The notes: a model not told the origin generated them from the sequence alone. A DNA stretch of 64,000 nt from Defluviimonas aquaemixtae (GCF_900302475.1 NZ_OMOQ01000001.1:2232001-2296000); one strand, 5' to 3'; shown: positions 34,967 to 42,700, counted from the stretch's first letter. Made by a program: numbers and translations.

Positions 34967-36444
34967 CAGATCCGGCCTTCGAGCGCGGCGACGGCGACGG
35001 AAGCCTGTTCGGCATCGTCGAAGGGGTAAATGTCGCTGCCGACGATCTGTCCCGTCTCGTGCCCCTTGCCCGCGATCAGAAGCGCATCGCCAGGCTCGAG
35101 CGCGTCGACGCCGCGCAGGATCGCCTCGGCACGGTCACCCACTTCGGTCGCTCCGGGGCAGCCCTTGATCACTTCGGCGCGGATCGCGGCCGGATCTTCG
35201 CTTCGGGGATTGTCGTCGGTCACGATGACCACGTCGGCGAATTCCGCCGCCGCTTCGCCCATGAGCGGCCGTTTGATCCTATCGCGATCGCCGCCAGCGC
35301 CGAGGACGACGACAATGCGGCCCATTACATGCGGGCGCAGCGACTGGAGCGCCGAGGCGAGCGCACCGGGCTTGTGCGAGTAGTCCACAAACACCGCGGC
35401 CCCGTTGTCGCGGCGGGCGGCGAGTTCCATTCTGCCGCGGACAGTGACAAGACCGGGCAGCGTGGCGATGACCGCCTCGGGCGGCTCACCGGTCGCCATC
35501 ACTAGTCCGGCGGCGGCCAGGACGTTCTCGGCCTGAAAGCCGCCGATCAGCGCGAGCCGGATCATGTGTGGATTGCCGTCATGGGTGAAGCGCAGGTCCT
35601 GCCCGGTCGCGTCGAAGCGTTGCGCCGTGATGCAGAGATCGGCCACCGGGTCGCGGCCGACGGTCAGAAGCGACTGCCCCCGGCCGCGCGCGATTTCAGC
35701 CATCTCGCGGCCGCGCGCCTCGTCGATATTGATCACCGCATGACCGTCTTCGGGCAGAACGCGCGTGAACAGGCCGGCCTTTGCGGCGAAGTAGTCGTCG
35801 AAGTTCGCGTGATAATCGAGGTGGTCCTGGCTGAAGTTCGTGAACGCCGCCGCCTGGAGCCGAACGCCATCAAGGCGCATCTGGTCGAGCCCGTGCGAAG
35901 AGGCTTCCATTGCCGCGTGTGTCACGCCGGCTTCGGCCATCTCGGCCAGAACCCGGTGGAGCGTCACGGGTTCGGGCGTCGTGTGGGCGAGCGGCGCCTC
36001 GAAATCGCCGCAGATGCCCATGGTGCCGAGATTGGCGGATTTCCGCCCGAGCGCCTGCCAGATCTGGCGCGTGAAGGTCGCGACCGACGTCTTTCCCGAA
36101 GTGCCGGTCACAGCAACCATGACTTCGGGCTGCGCTCCGAACCACAGGGCGGCCGAATAAGCGAGCGTCTGGCGCGGGTCTTCGGCGATGACGAGTGCTG
36201 CATCGGACGCGTCGAGCGCGTCGCGCGCGATCTCGACGCCGACGCGGTCGGTGAGGATCGCCGCCGCGTCCATTCGAACGGCAAACTGAATGAATTCAGC
36301 GCCATGCATGTTTGTGCCGGGGAGCGCTGCAAAGAGATGGCCGGGCTTCACCTGGCGGCTGTCGACCGATAATCCGGTAATTTCCACCTCACGACCGCCC
36401 TGTGCCGTGAGGCCAAGTTCGCCCAGCGTTTTCGTCCCGGCCAT
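34966..36444 (-). CDS. murE: MurE UDP-MurNAc-tripeptide synthetase (meso-DAP type)
   Basis: I choose ATG 36444 (492 residues, MAGTKTLGELGL). GTG at 36462 would add six residues and is possible. It has the P-loop VAVTGTSGKTSVATFTRQIW, ASSHGLDQMRLDGV, and the DAP-specificity motif DDNPRSEDP, so it should add meso-diaminopimelate as in other Gram-negatives. The start lies about 28 bases after the ftsI stop and the end overlaps murF by one base. Confidence 0.97.
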   Translation of the reverse strand: MAGTKTLGELGLTAQGGREVEITGLSVDSRQVKPGHLFAALPGTNMHGAEFIQFAVRMDAAAILTDRVGVEIARDALDASDAALVIAEDPRQTLAYSAALWFGAQPEVMVAVTGTSGKTSVATFTRQIWQALGRKSANLGTMGICGDFEAPLAHTTPEPVTLHRVLAEMAEAGVTHAAMEASSHGLDQMRLDGVRLQAAAFTNFSQDHLDYHANFDDYFAAKAGLFTRVLPEDGHAVINIDEARGREMAEIARGRGQSLLTVGRDPVADLCITAQRFDATGQDLRFTHDGNPHMIRLALIGGFQAENVLAAAGLVMATGEPPEAVIATLPGLVTVRGRMELAARRDNGAAVFVDYSHKPGALASALQSLRPHVMGRIVVVLGAGGDRDRIKRPLMGEAAAEFADVVIVTDDNPRSEDPAAIRAEVIKGCPGATEVGDRAEAILRGVDALEPGDALLIAGKGHETGQIVGSDIYPFDDAEQASVAVAALEGRI

Positions 36445-36472
36445 GAAATGCGCCCCCGACACACGCCCGCCC

Positions 36473-38257
36473 TCAGTTGCGCACGCGTATTACTTCACTC
36501 GCGGCCAGGGGTTCAACCTCCGGTCTGAGGCCGAGCAGCGGCGCGGCGCGCCGGATGATCTCGGCGCCGACCGGAACGGCGGTCCAGCCGGCGGTCCGGC
36601 GCGGTTCCGTTCCCGAGGTTTCCACCGGTTCGTCGAGCGAAACGACAAGGACGTATTTCGGGTCATGCGACGGGAAGACCGACGCGAAGGTCGCGATCAC
36701 CTTGTCCTTGTAATAGCCGCCGCCCGTGGGCTTCGGCTTGTCCGCAGTTCCGGTCTTACCGCCGACGGCGTAGCCTGGCACCTCCCCGAAACTCGCCGTA
36801 CCGCGCACGACGACCTGTCGCAGAAGGTCGCGCAGGATGGCGGAAGTGTCTTCCGACACGAGACGCTTGCCCTGCTCGGCGCGCTTCCGTTTCAAGATCG
36901 TGGGCGTGATCCGCGTGCCGCCGTTGACGAGCGAGGCGTAGGCCGTGGCCAAGTGCAGCGGGCTGGCCGCGACGCCATGGCCGTACGAGACGGTCAGAGT
37001 GGTGATCTCGGGCCATTTCGCGGGCCGCAGCGGCTTCGCGCCCGGCGCCTCCACAAGTTCGATTGTCGTCGGCTCGAATAGACCGAGCGCTTCGAGGAAG
37101 GCTTGCTGCCGCGTACCGCCGATCGCCTGGGCGATGTGGGCAGTGCCGATATTGGACGACTTCACGATAACATCGGTCACCGACAGTTGCGGTCCGTAGT
37201 TGTGGAAGTCGCGGATCTTGAAGCGCCCCCAGATCATTGGACCCTTCGTATCGACCATCGTCGAAGGGTTGACGAGACCAAGTTCCAGCGCCTGTGCAAC
37301 AGCGAACACCTTGAAGGTGGAGCCGAGCTCGTAGACCCCCTGCACAGCGCGGTTGAAGAGCGGGCTGTCGGAGGGGTCGCCCTTGATCTGCTGCCGAGGC
37401 CTGGTATTGGGATCGAAATCCGGGAGCGAGGCCATCGCTGCCACCTCGCCCGTGCGGACGTCCATCAGGATCGCCGCCGCGCCCTTTGCGTTCATGAGTT
37501 TCATGCCGCCGTAGAGCACGTCCTCGACCGTCGACTGGACTGACAGATCGATGGAAAGCTCGAGCGGCGCGCCGCCATTTGCGGGGTCCCGCAGCCAGCG
37601 ATCAAAGGTTTTCTCGATGCCCGCCGTGCCAACCACCTCGGCCGAGGTCACGCCCTCGCGACCGAAGCTCGCGCCGCCGAGGATATGGGCGGCGATGGCA
37701 CCATTGGGATAGAGCCTGAGTTCGCGCGGACCGAAGAGCAGGCCGGGATCGCCGATCTCGTGCACCAGCTGCATCTGCTCCGGCGAGATTTTCTTTTTCA
37801 CCCATAGGAACTTGCGCTTTCCGGTGAAGTCTCGGTTTAACAGTTCGGCGTCGAGGTCAGGGAAGATCGCGGCGAGCTCGGTCGCCGCGCGCTCGGGATC
37901 CACCATCAGAAGGGGCTGGGCGTAAAGCGAATGAGTGACGAGGTTGGTCGCGAGCACCCTGCCTTTGCGGTCCACGATGTCGGCGCGCTGCGCGATGATC
38001 GCCGCGCCGGGCGTCGCGTTCTGAGGCTCGGCGGGTTCGGTCGAGGCGAGAACCCCCATCCGCGTCCCGACCGTGCCGAACGCCATGATAAAGGCCGCAC
38101 CGAGGATAAGGAGCCGTCCCTCGGCCCTGAGCCGCGCCCGGTCGCGCATCGCCTCGTGCCTCAACCGGATGTTCTCGCGTTCGATGGCATCGGGGTTCTC
38201 GCCCTTGGCGCGGGCCGATAGAATCCGTGCGAGCGGTCGGAGAGGCGTGCGGGTCAT
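36473..38257 (-). CDS. ftsI: FtsI (PBP3) septal peptidoglycan transpeptidase
   Basis: The protein has 594 residues. A cytoplasmic basic tail is followed by one membrane span (about residues 48-66, RLLILGAAFIMAFGTVG). The dimerisation domain (about 85-230) comes before the penicillin-binding domain, with active-site STFK (ELGSTFKVFA), SSN (VKSSNIGTAH) and KTGT (GGKTGTADKP). It crosslinks peptidoglycan at the septum with FtsW. The start overlaps the ftsL stop by 4 bases. Confidence 0.97.
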   Translation of the reverse strand: MTRTPLRPLARILSARAKGENPDAIERENIRLRHEAMRDRARLRAEGRLLILGAAFIMAFGTVGTRMGVLASTEPAEPQNATPGAAIIAQRADIVDRKGRVLATNLVTHSLYAQPLLMVDPERAATELAAIFPDLDAELLNRDFTGKRKFLWVKKKISPEQMQLVHEIGDPGLLFGPRELRLYPNGAIAAHILGGASFGREGVTSAEVVGTAGIEKTFDRWLRDPANGGAPLELSIDLSVQSTVEDVLYGGMKLMNAKGAAAILMDVRTGEVAAMASLPDFDPNTRPRQQIKGDPSDSPLFNRAVQGVYELGSTFKVFAVAQALELGLVNPSTMVDTKGPMIWGRFKIRDFHNYGPQLSVTDVIVKSSNIGTAHIAQAIGGTRQQAFLEALGLFEPTTIELVEAPGAKPLRPAKWPEITTLTVSYGHGVAASPLHLATAYASLVNGGTRITPTILKRKRAEQGKRLVSEDTSAILRDLLRQVVVRGTASFGEVPGYAVGGKTGTADKPKPTGGGYYKDKVIATFASVFPSHDPKYVLVVSLDEPVETSGTEPRRTAGWTAVPVGAEIIRRAAPLLGLRPEVEPLAASEVIRVRN

Positions 38258-38604
38258 TCGGTCGTCTCCCCAAGCGCTATGGTGTCGACGGGTTCGGTGA
38301 TCGGAGGCAGCGCGACGGCGGGGTAGGCAAGCGTGCCGACATCGCCGAACTGGCGCGGCTCGAGCGGCAAAAGGCCGAGCCGCGCGAAGTTGATGTCTGC
38401 CAGCTCACGCAGCCGGTCCGGCCGGTTGAGATAGGCCCATTCCGCGCGCAGCACGCCGAGGCTCTCGCGCAAGCGCCCGATGTCATACTGAAGATCGTGC
38501 ACCTCGGCCAGTTCGGCCTGGGTGCGGTAGTTTTCGCGATAAGCCCAGAAGGCCAGGGCCATCACGGCGAGGGCAGAGAGAACAATCATCAGATTGCGCA
38601 TCAC
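38254..38604 (-). CDS. ftsL: FtsL cell-division protein
   Basis: The protein has 116 residues, with one N-terminal membrane span (about 6-22, [17 protein letters not shown]) and a coiled-coil-like periplasmic part (about 28-60, [20 protein letters not shown]). Sequence is poorly conserved in FtsL, but the position between rsmH and ftsI, the size and the topology are typical. FtsL recruits and regulates FtsI/FtsW with FtsB and FtsQ. It overlaps rsmH and ftsI by 4 bases each. Confidence 0.9.
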   Translation of the reverse strand: MMRNLMIVLSALAVMALAFWAYRENYRTQAELAEVHDLQYDIGRLRESLGVLRAEWAYLNRPDRLRELADINFARLGLLPLEPRQFGDVGTLAYPAVALPPITEPVDTIALGETTE

Positions 38605-39596
38605 CGGTCTCCTTGAAGGGCTGGTCTTGGCAGGCCGAGCGCGGCACGGTCCGCGACGCCTGCAGGCGCTTCGGTGCGCACGCCGATGCGCAGCTTGGCC
38701 GAGCGCGCGCGGGGATTGCGGGCGAGTTCATTCTCGTCCGGCGCGATCGCACGACGCGACTTGAGCGTGAAGGCGGGCGCCACCTGAGCGCGGGCGGGGG
38801 CGTGGCGGCTGCTCTGCCCTTCGGCGCCGGAACGGAACTGGAAGAACCGCTTCACAACCCGGTCCTCGAGCGAATGGAAGGTCACGACCGCGAGCCTGCC
38901 GCCGGGCTTTAGTGCGCGTTCGGCCGCTTCGAGCCCATTGGCGAGTTGGCCGAATTCGTCATTCACCGCGATGCGTATGGCTTGGAAACTGCGGGTTGCC
39001 GGGTGGATCTGGCCGGGTTTGGCACGCGGCAGGCAGCGTTCGATCACCGCTGTCAGTTCAAGCGTCGTCGCCAGGGGCCGCGCAGCCACTATGGCCCGGG
39101 CGATGCGCCGGGACCCGCGTTCTTCGCCATAGTGGAATAAAATGTCGGCAAGCTCCGCCTCGGACGCGGTGTTCAAGAGATCGGCGGCAGTCGGCCCGCT
39201 GTCGCCCATGCGCATATCGAGGGGACCGTCCTTCTGGAACGAAAACCCGCGCTCGGGCTGATCGAGCTGCATCGAGGAGACGCCGAGGTCAAAGACGACG
39301 CCGTCCACTGGTTCGCCAGAGATCTCGTCGAGTTCGGAAAAGGTGCCTTCGACGAGCCGCAGCCGATCGCCGTACTGCCCGGCCCATTCCTTGGCGAGTT
39401 CAAAGGCGCTCGGGTCGCGGTCGATGCCGATCACGCGGTGCGCGCCCGCCTCCAGCAGTCCGCGCGCATAGCCGCCGGCGCCAAACGTTCCGTCGACCCA
39501 GAGGCCCGACACGGGCACGACCGCTTCGAGAAGCGGCCCAAGCAAAACCGGGATGTGCGGGGCGGGATCGGGTATGCGGGCTGCGGCAGCGGCCAT
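38601..39596 (-). CDS. rsmH: 16S rRNA (cytosine1402-N4)-methyltransferase RsmH (MraW)
   Basis: The protein has 331 residues. RsmH signatures include [34 protein letters not shown] (SAM site), [20 protein letters not shown], and [15 protein letters not shown]. It methylates C1402 of 16S rRNA and is conserved in the dcw cluster. The start lies 3 bases after the mraZ stop, and the stop overlaps ftsL. Confidence 0.98.
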   Translation of the reverse strand: MAAAAARIPDPAPHIPVLLGPLLEAVVPVSGLWVDGTFGAGGYARGLLEAGAHRVIGIDRDPSAFELAKEWAGQYGDRLRLVEGTFSELDEISGEPVDGVVFDLGVSSMQLDQPERGFSFQKDGPLDMRMGDSGPTAADLLNTASEAELADILFHYGEERGSRRIARAIVAARPLATTLELTAVIERCLPRAKPGQIHPATRSFQAIRIAVNDEFGQLANGLEAAERALKPGGRLAVVTFHSLEDRVVKRFFQFRSGAEGQSSRHAPARAQVAPAFTLKSRRAIAPDENELARNPRARSAKLRIGVRTEAPAGVADRAALGLPRPALQGDR

Positions 39597-39599
39597 CCC

Positions 39600-40103
39600 C
39601 TACCCCCGTGACCTTGGAGGCAGGAGGCTTCGGGGATCGAAGTCCTCGGGGTACTGATCGGCGAGCTTGCGGGTGCGCGACCCGGCCTGATCATCGTAGG
39701 TCTCGGGCTTCCAGATCTTGAAATAGTCGCCAGCCGATATGAAGAACGCCTCGTTCGTCAGCCCGACCTTCTCGCGCAGTTTCTGGGGAAGCGTGAGGCG
39801 GCCGTCATCGTCGATCTGGCTTTCGATCGACTGTCCGTGCATGAGTTCTTCGAGCCAGAGCCGCTCGGTGGAGCCGCGCTGCATGTCCTCGATCTGTTCG
39901 TCGATCTCTTCGATGGCCTTCATCGTGTAGACCTCGAGCCAGTTCTGTCGCTCGCCGCCATAGACGATCACGATGTTGGGACGGAGGCCTTCCTTCCAAT
40001 CGGGATCCGAGGCTTCGATCACTCGGCGGAACGGCGCCGGGATGGACACGCGACCTTTCGCGTCCACCTTGAACGTATCCGATCCTCTGAATCGGCGTGC
40101 CAA
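39600..40103 (-). CDS. mraZ: MraZ transcriptional regulator of the dcw cluster, TTG start
   Basis: I place the start at TTG 40103, giving 167 residues, since the family begins (M)ARRFRGS; AAGGAG lies 9 bases upstream. A longer frame open to 40250 adds a low-complexity leader not found in MraZ. Two SpoVT/AbrB-type repeats are visible: DTFKVDAKGRVSIPAPFR near the N-terminus and ESQIDDDGRLTLPQKLR in the middle. MraZ forms rings that bind repeated boxes upstream of its own gene. A candidate box array lies at 40388-40422. The long leader is discussed separately. Confidence 0.93.
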   Translation of the reverse strand: MARRFRGSDTFKVDAKGRVSIPAPFRRVIEASDPDWKEGLRPNIVIVYGGERQNWLEVYTMKAIEEIDEQIEDMQRGSTERLWLEELMHGQSIESQIDDDGRLTLPQKLREKVGLTNEAFFISAGDYFKIWKPETYDDQAGSRTRKLADQYPEDFDPRSLLPPRSRG

Positions 40104-40179
40104 CGGCCCGCGCTCCTTACCACTGTCCCCTCCCCCCGTACTGTCACCGCCGTTTTGCCGAGCCCCTTGAAACGACAAC

Positions 40180-40213
40180 GGCGGATTGGGCTGCTGCCAC
40201 TGCCCAATCCGCC
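40180..40213 (-). terminator. Strong hairpin in the mraZ leader (UpsM-type terminator)
   Basis: A perfect 12-bp stem, GGCGGATTGGGC / GCCCAATCCGCC, with a 10-base loop, is followed on the minus strand by the weak U-stretch GTTGTCGTTT. It lies 77 bases before the mraZ start. In Rhodobacter sphaeroides the mraZ leader ends in such a terminator, and partial termination releases the abundant sRNA UpsM and limits transcription into dcw. The structure here fits that arrangement. Confidence 0.65.
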
Positions 40214-40387
40214 GCCCTCGTCCCATCTCTGGGTCTGTCCGGCTGCGCATGCCACCTGGGGGGATGTCTGCTCGCTCACGCGCCGGATCTCTCGGTTCGA
40301 TGAAAGCGGGGTGCCTGTATGAAACCTGCTTTTTCGCCTTGTTGGGGTCTTGCCGCCCCGTCTTGGCCCGTTCTCATCGGTGACACC

Positions 40388-40422
40388 AGGGATGCCATGG
40401 GAATTCATGGGAAGCAAGGAAA
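40388..40422. promoter_or_regulatory. Candidate MraZ-box array upstream of mraZ
   Basis: Four units at exact 10-base spacing lie on the plus strand: AGGGA (40388), TGGGA (40398), TGGGA (40408) and GGAAA (40418), each separated by 5 bases. MraZ is known to bind direct TGGGN repeats with 5-base spacers upstream of its gene. The repeat lies about 285 bases upstream of mraZ. The units read on the strand opposite to mraZ, so orientation should be checked against related genomes. Confidence 0.5.
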
Positions 40423-40430
40423 AATTTTCC

Positions 40431-40707
40431 AATCCAACAGTATTTCGGAGCTAAAACGACTATTTCCTCGCCCAGATCAAGGGCAAAACCATATCAGCAT
40501 TGGAATTTATTGTGAGTTAAGCCTAGACAGCTACTAAATATAGTAGCGCTTTTACTTTCCCGTATTTTCCCGAAAAAAATGCGAGAAATGCAAGATCTGA
40601 AGAGAAAAGGGAGGGCAATTTGCCGAAAACCCTCAGATTCCGGCCTCACTTGCGATTCGGGAACCGGCAATACTGGCATATGTTGCATGAGAACCCGGAG
40701 GATCAAT
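40431..40707. other. A/T-rich intergenic region between mrp end and dcw leader
   Basis: No convincing gene is present here. The stretch is much richer in A/T than the rest of the window and should hold the dcw promoter(s). It contains the perfect palindrome CTACTA-AATA-TAGTAG at 40531-40546 and paired TTTCCCG elements near 40556-40573. I could not assign a specific -35/-10 pair with confidence. Confidence 0.5.
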
Positions 40708-40738
40708 GCCGATCCCGTGATTTCCCGTGAAGATCGGC
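40708..40738 (-). terminator. Hairpin directly behind mrp
   Basis: A perfect 7-bp stem GCCGATC / GATCGGC begins 3 bases after the mrp stop on the minus strand; its loop contains two CCGTGA-type copies. There is no U-run after it, so it may be a weak or Rho-assisted terminator or an mRNA-stabilising structure. Confidence 0.4.
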
Positions 40739-40740
40739 CT

Positions 40741-41802
40741 TCAGGCCATGCCGCCGCCGATCAGGCGCTCGGCCAGACGCCTGTAAGCCTCGGCAACCAG
40801 CCCGTCGCCCGCCGCCACCGGGGTGCCGGTATCGCCGGCGAGCCGCACGTCGAGGCTGAGGGGGATTTCGCCCAGGAAGGGCACGTTAAGCCGCGCGGCT
40901 TCGGCCGAGACACCGCCATGGCCAAAGATATGCGCCTCGTGCCCGCAATTCGGGCAGACATAGGTCGACATGTTCTCGATGAGCCCGAGGATCGGAGTCT
41001 TCAGCTTGCCGAACATGTCGATCGCGCGGCGGGCGTCCAAAAGCGCGACGTCCTGTGGCGTCGAAACGATGAGCGCCCCGGTTACGTGGCTTTTCTGGCA
41101 AAGGGTAAGCTGCACGTCGCCGGTGCCGGGCGGAAGATCGACGATCAGCACGTCGAGCTCGCCCCAGGCAACCTGGCCGAGCATCTGCTGGAGCGCGCCC
41201 ATCAGCATCGGACCGCGCCAGACGACCGCTTCGCCTTCCTTGAGCATGAGCCCGATGGACATGAAGGTGACGCCGTGGGCCTCCAGTGGAATGATCGTCT
41301 TTCCGTCGGGCGAGGCAGGGCGCTTCGCAACCCCCATCATGCGCGGTTGAGACGGTCCGTAGATATCGGCGTCGAGAAGACCAACACGCCGCCCCGCACG
41401 CGCGAGCGCGACCGCGAGATTGGACGAGATGGTCGACTTTCCGACCCCGCCCTTGCCCGAACCGACCGCGAGGATCCGGTCGACGCCGGCTATCTTCTGA
41501 GGCCCCGCCTGTGACTGAGGATGCTGACCGATCTTGAGGCTTGGCGGCTTCGGGGCCGGCCCGTGCGCCGTCAGAACGACCGAAACGGAGCCGACGCCGG
41601 GCAAGGCGCGGACGACGGCCTCGGCCGCCTCCCGCACCGGCTCCATCCGCCGTGCCATCTCGGGATCGGGCGCTTCCAGCACGAAGCGGACCGCGTCGCC
41701 TTCGACGGTGAGCGCCCGCAGTACATCGCGCGAAACTAGGTTGCCGCCGTCAGGCAACGCGACGCTGCGCAGGGCTTCGGTGATGGCGTCGCGGGTGGGC
41801 AT
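40741..41802 (-). CDS. mrp: Mrp/ApbC (NBP35-type) Fe-S cluster carrier ATPase
   Basis: ATG 41802 is chosen (353 residues) over an ATG seven codons upstream, because GCGGAG lies about 10 bases ahead. An N-terminal DUF59/MIP18-like domain (about 1-85) precedes the P-loop domain: AVGSGKGGVGKSTISSNLAV (deviant Walker A), LLDADIYGPSQPRMMG, DLPPGTGDVQLTL, and the Fe-S binding CxxC in YVCPNCGHEAHIFG. Mrp carries and transfers Fe-S clusters in the cytoplasm. It stands alone on the minus strand between the dcw region and the DUF1127 locus. Confidence 0.95.
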   Translation of the reverse strand: MPTRDAITEALRSVALPDGGNLVSRDVLRALTVEGDAVRFVLEAPDPEMARRMEPVREAAEAVVRALPGVGSVSVVLTAHGPAPKPPSLKIGQHPQSQAGPQKIAGVDRILAVGSGKGGVGKSTISSNLAVALARAGRRVGLLDADIYGPSQPRMMGVAKRPASPDGKTIIPLEAHGVTFMSIGLMLKEGEAVVWRGPMLMGALQQMLGQVAWGELDVLIVDLPPGTGDVQLTLCQKSHVTGALIVSTPQDVALLDARRAIDMFGKLKTPILGLIENMSTYVCPNCGHEAHIFGHGGVSAEAARLNVPFLGEIPLSLDVRLAGDTGTPVAAGDGLVAEAYRRLAERLIGGGMA

Positions 41803-41878
41803 CGTCGAGACTCCGCTTCTCATTCAGCTCAAAGAATGGGCGCTTTGCCTACGAGAGCAACCCCCAATGGCGAGGAAG

Positions 41879-41910
41879 CTTACGCATTGCGCAAGTTGCC
41901 GTAGCGTAAG
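41879..41910. promoter_or_regulatory. Inverted repeat in the mrp/DUF1127 divergent region
   Basis: CTTACGC (41879-41885) and GCGTAAG (41904-41910) form a perfect 7-bp inverted repeat around a TTGCGCAA palindrome. It lies between divergent mrp and the DUF1127 gene and may be an operator or a start-region structure. I could not find a clear RpoH-type promoter for the DUF1127 gene; TTGGGT-N13-CATGGC at 41924-41948 is only a weak candidate. Confidence 0.3.
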
Positions 41911-42049
41911 GCAAATTTGGCGGTTGGGTCATGCGATTTCTGCATGGCAGCATTGACGCAATGAGGTATTGTGCAGCTGCAGCATTAGCGCCAACTATTG
42001 GGCAACGGCGCCGGAAATGGCGCGGAGCAGAAAGATGAAGGTTACGAAA

Positions 42050-42265
42050 ATGGCCCATATGAACGATACCCGCGGCATCGAAGCCGGTCTGGTGGACCGC
42101 ATCGCCACGTTGCTGAGCAATCTGCGCGACAGCCGTCAGCGCTACAAGCTGTACCGCCAGACGCGGAACGAGCTGACCCGCCTGAGCGACCGCGAGCTTC
42201 ACGACCTCGGCATCAGCCGCTCTTCGATCAACTCCATCGCGATCGAAGCCGCCTACGGCAAATGA
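42050..42265 (+). CDS. ccaF1: DUF1127 small protein (CcaF1-like RNA-binding protein)
   Basis: With ATG 42050 the protein has 71 residues and begins MAHMNDTRG, the normal opening of this family; ATG 42035, behind GGAG, would add five residues. The C-terminal DUF1127 motif is complete: RQRYKLYRQTRNELTRLSDR then ELHDLGISRSSINSIA. In Rhodobacter sphaeroides a DUF1127 protein of this kind, CcaF1, is co-transcribed with the CcsR sRNAs directly downstream and binds RNA. Here the same layout follows: five hairpins with CCTCCTCC loops start within 40 bases of the stop codon. The ortholog name is by context and similarity. Confidence 0.88.
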   Translation: MAHMNDTRGIEAGLVDRIATLLSNLRDSRQRYKLYRQTRNELTRLSDRELHDLGISRSSINSIAIEAAYGK

Positions 42266-42272
42266 GATTTCC

Positions 42273-42294
42273 GGGGCTCCCCTCCCTGAGCCTC
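42273..42294 (+). ncRNA. Degenerate hairpin preceding the CcsR-like array
   Basis: Stem GGGGCTC / GAGCCTC (one G-U pair) with loop CCCTCCCT, just after the DUF1127 stop. The loop resembles but does not contain the full CCTCCTCC motif, so it may be a decayed array member or part of the mRNA 3' end. Confidence 0.4.
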
Positions 42295-42301
42295 AGAATT
42301 C

Positions 42302-42335
42302 CGCGGCGGCATCACCTCCTCCCGATGCCTCCGCG
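42302..42335 (+). ncRNA. CcsR-like sRNA hairpin 1
   Basis: Stem with GGCATC / GATGCC closed, after one C-T mismatch, by CGCGG / CCGCG; loop ACCTCCTCCC. The loop exposes CCTCCTCCC, the anti-Shine-Dalgarno-like motif that defines CcsR (cuckoo-type) sRNAs. It is followed by a small GNRA-capped hairpin at 42343-42356. Confidence 0.75.
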
Positions 42336-42342
42336 CGAAATC

Positions 42343-42356
42343 GGACCGAAAGGTCC
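42343..42356 (+). other. GGACC-GAAA-GGTCC tetraloop hairpin between sRNA hairpins 1 and 2
   Basis: A 5-bp stem capped by a GAAA tetraloop lies between the first two CCTCCTCC hairpins. It is the only element of the array without the motif and could separate or guide processing of sRNA 1 and sRNA 2. Confidence 0.4.
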
Positions 42357-42364
42357 TTGCGATG

Positions 42365-42396
42365 CGCCCGGCCTTCCTCCTCCTTTTGGCCGGGCG
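42365..42396 (+). ncRNA. CcsR-like sRNA hairpin 2
   Basis: Perfect 9-bp stem CGCCCGGCC / GGCCGGGCG, 14-base loop TTCCTCCTCCTTTT. The motif CCTCCTCC is in the loop. Confidence 0.8.
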
Positions 42397-42403
42397 GCGT
42401 GAA

Positions 42404-42441
42404 ATGCGGCGGTGACTTCCTCCTCCCTGTCACCGCCGCAT
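42404..42441 (+). ncRNA. CcsR-like sRNA hairpin 3
   Basis: Perfect 13-bp stem ATGCGGCGGTGAC / GTCACCGCCGCAT, 12-base loop TTCCTCCTCCCT. This is the longest perfect stem of the array and leaves no doubt that the structure is selected. Confidence 0.85.
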
Positions 42442-42453
42442 CTTCACAGGCTT

Positions 42454-42482
42454 CGGCGCCCCCTCCTCCTCCCTGGGTGCCG
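42454..42482 (+). ncRNA. CcsR-like sRNA hairpin 4
   Basis: Stem CGGCGCCC / GGGTGCCG (8 bp with one G-U pair), loop CCTCCTCCTCCCT with one extra CCT unit. The 23 bases at 42455-42477 recur at 42497-42519, showing that hairpins 4 and 5 arose by duplication. Confidence 0.8.
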
Positions 42483-42493
42483 ATGTGACGGCG

Positions 42494-42527
42494 GGCGGCG
42501 CCCCCTCCTCCTCCCTGGGGCGCCGCC
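42494..42527 (+). ncRNA. CcsR-like sRNA hairpin 5
   Basis: Perfect 11-bp stem GGCGGCGCCCC / GGGGCGCCGCC, 12-base loop CTCCTCCTCCCT. No U-run follows, so the end of the array transcript is not defined here. A further stemless CTCCTCCC copy lies at 42546-42553. Confidence 0.85.
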
Positions 42528-42700
42528 TGTCTTCACCTAGCGGTTCTCCTCCCTGCTCTTTCAGCCTCACTACAGCCTTGGACGGCGTTGGTTCGGCGAT
42601 ACAGCGCCGCTCTCCGGCGCGACGATTGGACCCTTAGGGGATCGTGGGCTAAGATCCCCCAGAAGATTTTCAGCCGTATCAGTTTGAGGGGGTGCGCCGC

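Larger units (their letters stand above)
40180..40430 (-). ncRNA. Candidate UpsM-like sRNA from the mraZ 5' leader
   Basis: The mraZ leader spans over 250 bases, is non-coding in appearance and ends in the terminator hairpin at 40180-40213. Rhodobacter UpsM is an sRNA of about 200 nt produced from exactly this place by termination in the mraZ leader. I infer an equivalent here from position and 3' structure. The 5' end is only a guess, because I cannot fix the promoter; a TTGATC-like element on the minus strand near 40480 is one weak candidate. Confidence 0.5.

Noticed and set aside
40531..40546. CTACTA-AATA-TAGTAG palindrome as a terminator
   Set aside because: It is A/T-rich with no U-run on either strand; kept only as a note in the intergenic entry.
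42455..42519. CCTCC repeats as a microsatellite or CRISPR-like array
   Set aside because: Each repeat sits in the loop of a stem with its own complementary arms; no spacers of constant length or cas genes are present.
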